Positions 1-5,479 of a stretch of DNA of 5,826 nt are shown piece by piece. A model generated the notes under the pieces. The model searched no databases. It was given only the letters and a program-made list of their open reading frames with translations, and was not told the DNA's origin. Made by a program: the position numbers and the translations under genes. Source of the DNA: JBECKR01 sp040235415 (GTDB taxonomy: Bacteria; Acidobacteriota; Polarisedimenticolia; Polarisedimenticolales; Polarisedimenticolaceae); the NCBI GenBank assembly GCA_040235415.1, contig JBECKR010000212.1, positions 1 to 5,826 on the forward strand, in the 5' to 3' direction. Positions within the stretch are counted from its first letter, which is position 1, and each line of letters opens with the position of its first letter.

Positions 1-800
1 GGCCCCCCGCGGCGTCCGGCGAGCCGCTCCGCGTCGCGCGCGAGCTCCTCGACCTGTGCGGCGGAGATTCGCGCCCCGAAGTACAGCGTGGCGACCTCCT
101 CGAGAAGATGCGCCTCGTCGAAGATCACGGTGTCGTAGTCGGGCAGCACGGCGCCGAACGCGGAGCGCACCGCGAGGTCGGCGAAGAACAGGTGGTGGTT
201 GACGACGACGATCCGCGACTCCTGGGCCGCGCGCTTGGCGAGGGTCAGGAAGCAGGCGTCGTAATCCGGACAGCGCGAGCCGGTGCAGGTGTCGGCGCGG
301 GCGTTGACGTCGCGCCAGAATCGCAGGCCGTCGGGCAGGTCGGCGACCTCGGCGCGATCGCCGCTCGTGGTGGCGCCGCTCCAGTCCCCGAGGCGGCCGA
401 GCCAGCGCGCCTCGTCGTGGACTTCGAACAGCGGCTCGCGTGCGAACTCCGCGAACCGCCGGCGGCAAAGGTAGTTGTCGCGCCCCTTGAGCAGCGTCGC
501 GGAGACCTCGTAACCCGCTCTCTCGCGCAGGAACGGGAGGTCCTTGCGGAAGATCTGGTCCTGGAGGTTGCGGGTCCCGGTCGAGACCACGACGCGCCGT
601 CCGGACTCGATCGCCGGAACGAGGTAGGCGAGCGTCTTGCCGGTGCCGGTCCCGGCCTCGACCAGCAGCCGCCCGCCGTCGCGGAGCACGCGCTCGACGG
701 CCTCCGCCATGCGCGCCTGGCCGGACCGCTCCTCGTACGCCGGGTGGGCACGGGACAGCCCCCCGCCCGGCCCGAAGAACGGGCCGCGCCCCGCCGTCAT
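1..800 (-). CDS. dinG: DinG/YoaA-family Fe-S ATP-dependent DNA helicase, N-terminal part (cut by window edge)
   Basis: Superfamily 2 helicase of the XPD/DinG class, expected to unwind DNA 5'-3' in repair or replication-fork rescue; cytoplasmic. Only the first 266 residues are present, against roughly 640-720 for the family; the 3' end lies beyond base 1. Visible in order: an N-terminal FGPGG segment with a Q-motif-like RSGQARMAEAV; Walker A EAGTGTGKT (residues 48-56, Lys55); STGTRNLQDQ (motif Ia, from 73); LLKGRDNYLC; four cysteines C112, C172, C177 and C183, the last three spaced C-x4-C-x5-C as in the 4Fe-4S domain of DinG and YoaA; VVVNHHLFFADL (198-209); and the DEAH box (228-231). The FGPGG start and the LLKGR and NHHLF segments look closer to YoaA than to DinG proper. 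The ATG overlaps the glyA stop as ATGA and no strong Shine-Dalgarno is seen, so translation is probably coupled to glyA. No frameshift is seen. The family call is very secure; the YoaA versus DinG assignment is less so. Confidence 0.93.
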   Translation of the reverse strand, partial: MTAGRGPFFGPGGGLSRAHPAYEERSGQARMAEAVERVLRDGGRLLVEAGTGTGKTLAYLVPAIESGRRVVVSTGTRNLQDQIFRKDLPFLRERAGYEVSATLLKGRDNYLCRRRFAEFAREPLFEVHDEARWLGRLGDWSGATTSGDRAEVADLPDGLRFWRDVNARADTCTGSRCPDYDACFLTLAKRAAQESRIVVVNHHLFFADLAVRSAFGAVLPDYDTVIFDEAHLLEEVATLYFGARISAAQVEELARDAERLAGRRGG

Positions 801-2068
801 CGCGAGGCGGCGGCGAGTCGCTTCGAGTACAGCGGGAACCGCGCGGCGAGTCGAGCGACCTCCTGACGGATGCCGGAGAGCGCCGCGGCGTCCTCCCGCG
901 CCGCGAGCGCCCGGTCGATGAGATCGGCGATCCGCGGCATCTCGTCCTTCGTCATGCCTCGAGTCGTGATCGCGGGCGTGCCGATCCGCAGGCCGCTCGC
1001 CACCATCGGCGGGTTCTTGTCGAACGGGATGGTGTTCTTGTTGACGGTGATGCCGGCCGCCTCGCACGCCTTCTCCGCGTCCTTGCCGGTGATCCCCTTC
1101 GAGAACACGTCGACCAGGAAGAGGTGGTTGTCGGTGCCGCCGGAAACGATACGGTAGCCGCGCCCGGCCATTGCCGCGGCGAGCGCTGCGGCGTTCTCGA
1201 GCACGCTCCGGGTGTACGCCCCGAACTCGGGCGCGAGCGCCTCGCGGAAGGCCACCGCCTTGGCCGCGATGATGTGGATGAACGGCCCGCCCTGGATCCC
1301 GGGGAACACCGTGCGGTTGAGGTCCTTGGCGTACGCCTTCTTGCAGAGCACGAGACCCCCGCGGGGGCCGCGCAGCGTCTTGTGGGTCGTCGTCGTGACG
1401 AAGTCGCAGTGCGGCACCGGGCTCGGGTGGAGACCGGCCGCGACCGGTCCGGCGATGTGGGCGATGTCGGCCATGACCTTGGCGTCGGCGCGGGCCGCGA
1501 TGGCGGCGATGCGCTCGAAGTCGATGATCCGGGGATAGGCGGAGGCGCCGCAGACGATCAGCTTCGGCCGGTGCTCGAGCGCGAGCCGCTCGAGCGCGTC
1601 GTAGTCGATCCGCTCGTCGTCCTCGCGCACGCCGTAGGCGACGAAGCGGTACAGGATCCCGGACAGGTTCAGCGGATGCCCGTGGGTCAGGTGGCCGCCG
1701 TGCGAGAGGTCCATGCCGAGCACGGTGTCGCCCGGCGACAGCACGGTGACGTAGACGGCTTGGTTCGCCTGGCTCCCGGAGTGCGGCTGGACGTTGGCGT
1801 GCTCGGCGCCGAACAGCTCCTTGGCCCGCTCGATCGCGAGCCGCTCCGCGACGTCGGAGAACTCGCAGCCGCCGTAATACCTTCGGCCGGGATAGCCCTC
1901 GGCGTACTTGTTGGTGAACACCGAGCCCATCGCCTCGAGCACCGCCTCGCTCACGAAGTTCTCGGACGCGATGAGCTCGAGCCCTCCCGCCTGGCGCGCG
2001 ACCTCGTGGAGCACGGCGTCGGCGATCTCGGGGTCGATCTCCCGCAGCGTGGCGTTCCTGTCCGTCAT
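797..2068 (-). CDS. glyA: Serine hydroxymethyltransferase
   Basis: PLP enzyme that interconverts serine plus tetrahydrofolate with glycine plus 5,10-methylene-tetrahydrofolate, the main source of one-carbon units for purine, dTMP and methionine synthesis; cytoplasmic. The 423-residue product has the usual length and is collinear with the family. Key positions: S35 in IASENF; Y55 and Y65 in NKYAEGYPG..YYGG; H126 in SHGGHLTHGH; D201 and H204 in ADIAHIAG (PLP contacts); K230 in TTTTHKTLRGPRGG (Schiff-base lysine); FPGIQGGP (255-262); and R361 in SGLRIGT (carboxylate binding). All catalytic residues are present. A small deviation is GGPFIH where GGPLMH is usual. The ATG overlaps the rpiB stop as ATGA, and a Shine-Dalgarno AGGAGGG sits just upstream inside the last rpiB codons. 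The TGA stop overlaps the helicase start. Very secure call. Confidence 0.98.
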   Translation of the reverse strand: MTDRNATLREIDPEIADAVLHEVARQAGGLELIASENFVSEAVLEAMGSVFTNKYAEGYPGRRYYGGCEFSDVAERLAIERAKELFGAEHANVQPHSGSQANQAVYVTVLSPGDTVLGMDLSHGGHLTHGHPLNLSGILYRFVAYGVREDDERIDYDALERLALEHRPKLIVCGASAYPRIIDFERIAAIAARADAKVMADIAHIAGPVAAGLHPSPVPHCDFVTTTTHKTLRGPRGGLVLCKKAYAKDLNRTVFPGIQGGPFIHIIAAKAVAFREALAPEFGAYTRSVLENAAALAAAMAGRGYRIVSGGTDNHLFLVDVFSKGITGKDAEKACEAAGITVNKNTIPFDKNPPMVASGLRIGTPAITTRGMTKDEMPRIADLIDRALAAREDAAALSGIRQEVARLAARFPLYSKRLAAASR

Positions 2069-2511
2069 CGTCCCTCCTCGTCGACGTCGTCGATCCGGTC
2101 GACGCGCCGTCGGTGGCGCCCTCCGTCGAACGGAGTCGACACGAACGTCGCCAGGATGTCCACCAGGACGTCCCGACCCGAAATCCGAGCGCCGACGCAC
2201 AGCACGTTGGCGTCGTTGTGGCGTCGCGCCATGCGCGCGGAGTACGCGTCCGTGCAACGCGCGGCCCGAACGCCGCGCAGCCGGTTCGCAGCGATGCTCA
2301 TCCCGATACCGCTCCCGCACACCAGCACGCCGGCGTCGGCGCCTCCCGAGGCCACGCGGCGGCCGACGGCGAAGGCGAAGTCCGGGTAGTCCACCGGATC
2401 GGGACCGTCGGTCCCGAGGTCCTCGACCTCGTGACCGTTCTCGCCGAGCCAGCGGGCGAGGCTCGCCTTGGCCTCGTGCCCGGCGTGATCGGAGCCGATC
2501 GCGATCCTCAC
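2065..2511 (-). CDS. rpiB: Ribose-5-phosphate isomerase B
   Basis: RpiB/LacAB-family sugar-phosphate isomerase that interconverts ribose-5-phosphate and ribulose-5-phosphate in the non-oxidative pentose phosphate pathway, supplying ribose for nucleotides; cytoplasmic. The product is 148 residues, normal for the family. Visible: N-terminal IAIGSDHAG (D8, H9 phosphate/sugar site); DYPDFA (41-46); the active-site loop VCGSGIGMSIAANR with catalytic-base cysteine C65 and S67 in the place of the Thr of CGTG forms; RRHNDANVLCVGAR with H98 (ring opening) and N99; and FDGGRHRRRV (phosphate-binding Arg/His). It ends in a short acidic tail DDVDEEGR whose codons double as the glyA ribosome binding site. 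The start is GTG at 2511: it overlaps the upstream TGA as GTGA, has a Shine-Dalgarno 8 bases upstream, and puts VRIAIGSDHAG at the N-terminus as expected. Third-from-last gene of the operon; rpiB next to glyA is a common bacterial arrangement. Confidence 0.96.
   Translation of the reverse strand: MRIAIGSDHAGHEAKASLARWLGENGHEVEDLGTDGPDPVDYPDFAFAVGRRVASGGADAGVLVCGSGIGMSIAANRLRGVRAARCTDAYSARMARRHNDANVLCVGARISGRDVLVDILATFVSTPFDGGRHRRRVDRIDDVDEEGR
2072..2079 (-). promoter_or_regulatory. Ribosome binding site of glyA, inside the last rpiB codons
   Basis: GAGGAGGG on the minus strand, within the codons for the rpiB C-terminal Glu-Glu-Gly and 3 bases before the glyA ATG at 2068. This is a strong Shine-Dalgarno embedded in the upstream coding sequence, so glyA can re-initiate efficiently after rpiB terminates. 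Confidence 0.7.
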
Positions 2512-3878
2512 GTCGTCGTCTCCCCGTCCGCCTCGCGCCGCAGCTGCTCGACGCTCGGGATCGGCACCGCACCCATCTCCATGAGCCGGCCGTGCTCGGC
2601 GACCGCGTACGCGTCGGTCATCCCGGCGAGGTAGTCGGCCAGCAGCCGCGCGAACCGCGGGTCCGCGCGGTAGTGCCGGGCGACCTCGCCGGCGACGTCG
2701 CCTCTCGGGAGGTCCCGGAGGTACCGTCGGCCCGCGATCTCCCGGTAGCGGATCAGGACGTGGTCCTCGAGCAGACCCGGATCCGCATGATACGCCGCCA
2801 GGAGCCCGAGCAACACCCGCCGCCCGCGGGCGTCGACCCGGTCGGCGGCGTAGCCGCGCCGCACCCGGCGCTCGAGGAACGCCTCGAGGTCCCCGAGCAG
2901 CCGGAGGTGGGGCTCGCCGAGCCCGATCTCGTCCCCCCTCACGGCCGCGTCGGCGATTCGGCGAAACGTCTCGGGGTCGGAGACGCGGTGCTCCGCCGAG
3001 AACCGCTCGAGCGCGTCGCGCGAGTGCAAGATCGCGCCGGTCACGAGCAGGTGCGTCAGGCCGCGATGGATCGCGTTCGCCTTCACGAACCGTCCGGCGC
3101 GCGCGCGGTATCGCCCGCCGAGCTTGCGGCGGAGCTCTCCGACCGGGCGGAGCCGCTCGACCTCGCCGACGGCGACGGCGCCGCTCTGCAACGCGTCGTC
3201 GAGGTCGTGCAGCGCCGACGCCAGCCGGTCCGCGAGCGCCACGACTTGGACCTCGAACAGCGGCGGGAGACCCTCCCGGACGGAGTCGACGGCCTCCGGA
3301 ACGTCCCGTCGCGGCGGACCGGCGGACTTCAGCACGCCCTCGCGGACGGCATCGGTGAGGTTCAACCCCGGGTGATCGTAACGCTTCTCGAGCAGGTCGA
3401 TGACCCGCAGGCTCTGCCACGCTCGGTAGAACCCTCCGACGTCGCCGAGTCCCGGCCCGCCGCGGCCGTCGAGCCGGCCGCTCAGCGCGTCGTCGAGCGC
3501 CCGCTCCCCGGCCGGGCCGAACGGCGGCTGCCCGAGGTCGTGCGCCAGCGCGACCGCCTCCACGAGATCCTCGTTCAGAGTCAGGGCCCGGCCGATCGTG
3601 CGGGCGAGCTGGGCGACCTCGAGGGTGTGGGTGAGGCGGTTGCGGCGGTGGTCCTCGTAGGCCGGGAGGATCCCGGTCTGGGCCTTCTGCCGCAGGCGGC
3701 GGAAGGCTCGACTGTACACGACCCGGTCCCGGTCGCGCTGGAACGCCGTGCGGTAGTCGATCGAGCGCCCCTCGGACTCGACCGGGTGGCGCCTCGCGGC
3801 GTCGCGGGAGCGGAGCGCGTACGGCGCGAGACGGGCGCTCTCCGCGTCCTCGAGCCGGGCTCGCATCGATCGGCTCAT
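2508..3878 (-). CDS. dgt: dGTPase-family HD-domain protein (dgt-like) lacking the catalytic histidine
   Basis: Homologue of deoxyguanosinetriphosphate triphosphohydrolase, which splits dGTP (or other dNTPs) into deoxynucleoside and triphosphate; cytoplasmic. The 456 residues are collinear with the family: RTAFQRDRDRVVYSRAFRRL (43-62), RLTHTLEVAQLARTIGRAL (81-99), ALAHDLG (110-116), GLNLTDAVREG (171-181), LADRLA (215-220), HDLDDAL (224-230) and a C-terminal YLAGMTDAYAV. The metal ligands H84, H113, D114 and D217 are all kept. However, the family's HDLGHxPFGHAGE reads HDLGQPPFGPAGE, so the residue matching catalytic H126 of E. coli Dgt is P122 (E125 is kept). GGFxHNxQSLR reads GGFYRAWQSLR, and IAYxNHD reads LASALHD. 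Activity may be lost or changed. The ATG at 3878 is chosen for its GGGAGA ribosome binding site; a TTG at 3932 would place the start inside the promoter. First gene of the operon; its stop overlaps the rpiB start. Fold and family are secure, function is not. Confidence 0.9.
   Translation of the reverse strand: MSRSMRARLEDAESARLAPYALRSRDAARRHPVESEGRSIDYRTAFQRDRDRVVYSRAFRRLRQKAQTGILPAYEDHRRNRLTHTLEVAQLARTIGRALTLNEDLVEAVALAHDLGQPPFGPAGERALDDALSGRLDGRGGPGLGDVGGFYRAWQSLRVIDLLEKRYDHPGLNLTDAVREGVLKSAGPPRRDVPEAVDSVREGLPPLFEVQVVALADRLASALHDLDDALQSGAVAVGEVERLRPVGELRRKLGGRYRARAGRFVKANAIHRGLTHLLVTGAILHSRDALERFSAEHRVSDPETFRRIADAAVRGDEIGLGEPHLRLLGDLEAFLERRVRRGYAADRVDARGRRVLLGLLAAYHADPGLLEDHVLIRYREIAGRRYLRDLPRGDVAGEVARHYRADPRFARLLADYLAGMTDAYAVAEHGRLMEMGAVPIPSVEQLRREADGETTT
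2520..2525 (-). promoter_or_regulatory. Ribosome binding site of rpiB, inside the end of the dgt-like gene
   Basis: GGGGAG on the minus strand, 8 bases before the GTG at 2511. It supports the unusual GTG start, which overlaps the upstream TGA stop. Confidence 0.6.
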
Positions 3879-3884
3879 CGGGCG

Positions 3885-3890
3885 TCTCCC
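3885..3890 (-). promoter_or_regulatory. Ribosome binding site of the dgt-like gene
   Basis: GGGAGA on the minus strand, 6 bases before the ATG at 3878. It supports that start over the in-frame ATG 12 bases downstream (3866) and over the TTG at 3932, which has no Shine-Dalgarno. Confidence 0.65.
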
Positions 3891-3902
3891 GGAGGATCGC
3901 GC

Positions 3903-3932
3903 ATCGTACACCTCCACTCGGATCCCGTTCAA
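3903..3932 (-). promoter_or_regulatory. Sigma70-like promoter of the dgt-rpiB-glyA-helicase operon
   Basis: On the minus strand, TTGAAC (3932-3927, 4 of 6 to TTGACA) is followed by an 18-base spacer and TACGAT (3908-3903, 4 of 6 to TATAAT). Transcription would start near 3896, giving a leader of about 18 bases that contains the dgt ribosome binding site. The spacing and position are what a housekeeping promoter should have, and the boxes are AT-rich islands in GC-rich DNA. This is prediction only. Confidence 0.6.
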
Positions 3933-3934
3933 CC

Positions 3935-3963
3935 TTGCCGGGCCGCACCGCGCGGCCTAGTCT
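3935..3963 (+). promoter_or_regulatory. Sigma70-like promoter of the tldD-pmbA pair, probably leaderless
   Basis: TTGCCG (3935-3940, 4 of 6 to TTGACA), a 17-base spacer, then TAGTCT (3958-3963, a TANNNT -10). Seven bases separate the -10 from the ATG at 3971, so the natural transcription start is the A of the start codon. No Shine-Dalgarno precedes this ATG, which agrees with a leaderless mRNA. Prediction only; the -10 is weak outside the TA...T core. Confidence 0.55.
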
Positions 3964-3971
3964 GCCCGGCA
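3936..3971. repeat. 8-bp inverted repeat flanking the tldD promoter core
   Basis: TGCCGGGC (3936-3943) and GCCCGGCA (3964-3971) are perfect inverted copies, 28 bp centre to centre. They cover the -35 box and the start codon, with the -10 box between them. They could be a second operator pair or form a stem, and they overlap the inner repeat but have a different centre. G/C-rich arms weaken the case. Confidence 0.35.
3941..3957. repeat. Inverted repeat filling the tldD promoter spacer (possible operator)
   Basis: GGCCGC (3941-3946), 5 bases, GCGGCC (3952-3957): a perfect 6-bp inverted repeat that occupies exactly the 17 bases between the predicted -35 and -10. A dimeric regulator bound here would block or reshape the promoter. 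The arms are pure G/C in GC-rich DNA, so chance occurrence is quite possible. Confidence 0.4.
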
Positions 3972-5470
3972 TGACCGCCGCGATCGACGACCTCGAGCCG
4001 CTGTCCGCCCTGGCGTCGGAGCTGTCGCGCCGCGCGCGCGCCGCGGGGGCGATGCTGGTGTGGCGCGCGCAGTCGCGGAGCACGGGGCAGGTCGTGGTCC
4101 GGGGCGGCAAGGTCGAGGGCCAGGCCGCGGCGAGCGTCTCCGGCCACGGCGTCCAGGTCTACACCGAGGACGGCCGCACCGCCCTCGCGAGCCGCGACGA
4201 CTTCGAGCCCGACGCGGCCGTCGACCTGCTGGCGCGGGCGATCGCGGCCGCGCGCAGCGGCACCCGTCTCGGCCTCGTCCCGTCGCGCGCGGTCGCGCTG
4301 GAGCCGGTCGTGGGACGCGAGATCCCGCCGGAGTCCGCGGCTCACGCCGCGCTCGACCTCGGCGACGTCGGAAGGCGTCTCGTCGAGATCGAGGCCGAAG
4401 TCGGCCGGCGCGTGCCGGGCGTCCGGCTGCGCGCGGGCTACCGCGCGGTGCTCGATGCCTGGCGGATCGTGCGCTCGGACGGGACCGACGTCACCTTCGC
4501 GGTACCTCGCACGACGGTGAGCGTCCACGCATCGAGCGCGGACGACGATACCGGGCGCCACGGCGTCGGGACGGCGATGCACGGGGCCGACCCGCGCTGC
4601 CCGTTCGACGCGGGCTTCGCCGGAACGCTCATGGACCGCGCGGCGCGCGCGGCGGGGCTCGCGCGCGACCTGCCCTCGGCCCCGAGCCACCCGGCCGGAT
4701 CGTTCCCCCTCGTGATCGACTACGCGCTCGCCAAGGGGCTCGCGCACGAGGCATTCGGGCATGCCGCCGAGGCCGACGGATTCCGCAGCTCGGTGCTGGC
4801 ACGCGACGGACGCCTGCGCGCCGGCGAGCCGGTCGGCGCGGAGCACGTCTCGATCGTGGACGAACCGGTCGCGGGCGACCACGCCTGGCAGCCGGTGAGC
4901 GCGAACGGCGTGCGAAGGCGCCCGGCCGTGATCGTCGAGCGCGGCCGGCTGCGCGACGCGTTGACCGACCCGTGGTCGGCGGCCGCGTGCGGCTCGCCGC
5001 TGACCGGCGCGGGACGCGCGGAGTCGTTCCGCCACGCTCCGGTGCCGCGGATGACCAACATCCGGATCGAGGTCGAGGGCGCGCTACCCGCCCCAGGTCC
5101 GTTCGAGCGCTACGGCCCGGAGGAGGTCCGCGACCTCCTGGCCGGCGCCGGCGTGTTCCGGCGGCACCCGCGGGTCTCGTTCCTCTCCGGCTACGGCGGT
5201 GGGCAGGTCAACAGCACGACCGGCGACTTCGTGTTCCACTGCAAGGCGATCTGGGTTCTGGGCGAGGACGGCGTGCGGCTGCACCGTCCCGCGATCTTCT
5301 CGGGGTCGATGTTCGGGGCGCTGCGGTCGGTCCGCGAGGCCTTCGGGCCGCTCCGGCTCGACGCGCTCGGGACCTGCGGGAAGTGGGGCCAAAGCGTGCC
5401 GTCGAGCGGCGGCTCGCACTACTTCCTGGTGCTCGACCCCGACCCCGCGGTCCGCCTCGGGGGCCGCTAG
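3971..5470 (+). CDS. tldD: TldD-family metallopeptidase (divergent)
   Basis: Catalytic subunit of the TldD/TldE (PmbA) protease, which degrades unfolded peptides and in some bacteria trims peptide natural products or antitoxins; cytoplasmic. The 499-residue product has the two-part TldD layout. The N-terminal alpha/beta domain runs to about residue 230 (VVVRGGKVEGQAAASVSGHGVQVYTEDGRTALAS at 41-74 in shorter pieces). The C-terminal catalytic domain carries HEAFGH (H259, E260, H264; the HExxxH motif), RMTNIRIE (360-367), GGGQVNSTTGDFVF (409-422) and GTCGKWGQSVP (467-477), whose C469 matches the third metal ligand, Cys454 of E. coli TldD. Departures from classical TldD: the DDEG motif reads SANG (310-313), and the C-terminus after SVP is SSGGSHYFLVLD instead of VGVGQPTL. 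The ATG at 3971 is chosen; a TTG at 3935 would lie on the -35 box. The stop is overlapped by the ribosome binding site of the next gene, a probable partner subunit. Confidence 0.92.
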   Translation: MTAAIDDLEPLSALASELSRRARAAGAMLVWRAQSRSTGQVVVRGGKVEGQAAASVSGHGVQVYTEDGRTALASRDDFEPDAAVDLLARAIAAARSGTRLGLVPSRAVALEPVVGREIPPESAAHAALDLGDVGRRLVEIEAEVGRRVPGVRLRAGYRAVLDAWRIVRSDGTDVTFAVPRTTVSVHASSADDDTGRHGVGTAMHGADPRCPFDAGFAGTLMDRAARAAGLARDLPSAPSHPAGSFPLVIDYALAKGLAHEAFGHAAEADGFRSSVLARDGRLRAGEPVGAEHVSIVDEPVAGDHAWQPVSANGVRRRPAVIVERGRLRDALTDPWSAAACGSPLTGAGRAESFRHAPVPRMTNIRIEVEGALPAPGPFERYGPEEVRDLLAGAGVFRRHPRVSFLSGYGGGQVNSTTGDFVFHCKAIWVLGEDGVRLHRPAIFSGSMFGALRSVREAFGPLRLDALGTCGKWGQSVPSSGGSHYFLVLDPDPAVRLGGR

Positions 5471-5475
5471 GAGGG
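5469..5475 (+). promoter_or_regulatory. Ribosome binding site of the pmbA-like gene, overlapping the tldD stop
   Basis: AGGAGGG, a perfect Shine-Dalgarno that includes two bases of the tldD TAG stop codon and lies 4 bases before the GTG at 5480. It identifies the GTG as the start of the next gene and points to coupled translation of the two subunits. Confidence 0.85.
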
Positions 5476-5479
5476 CGCC

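Noticed and set aside
108..866. Plus-strand open frame across the helicase region
   Set aside because: The minus strand encodes Walker A, the four Fe-S cysteines and the DEAH box without interruption; the plus frame has no domain and no ribosome binding site.
2078..2104. Repeated GTCGAC/GTCGTC motifs near the rpiB-glyA junction
   Set aside because: Explained by Asp/Val/Glu codons of the acidic rpiB tail plus the glyA Shine-Dalgarno; no regular repeat unit.
3879..3970. Possible small gene or RNA in the divergent intergenic region
   Set aside because: Only 92 bases, fully accounted for by two promoters and a ribosome binding site; no open frame with its own start signal and no terminator.
1908..3974. 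Long open frames antisense to rpiB, the dgt-like gene and glyA (plus strand, up to several hundred codons)
   Set aside because: They lie opposite genes with clear catalytic motifs, are rich in Arg/Pro/Ala with no recognisable domain, and are the normal by-product of very high third-position GC.
4026..4041. Run of alternating CG, a possible Z-DNA tract
   Set aside because: It lies in the tldD-like coding sequence and codes Arg/Ala; similar runs occur elsewhere in the window from base composition.
5471..5479. Possible terminator between the tldD-like and pmbA-like genes
   Set aside because: The 9-base gap holds only the ribosome binding site and spacer; no hairpin followed by a T-run is seen here or elsewhere in the window.
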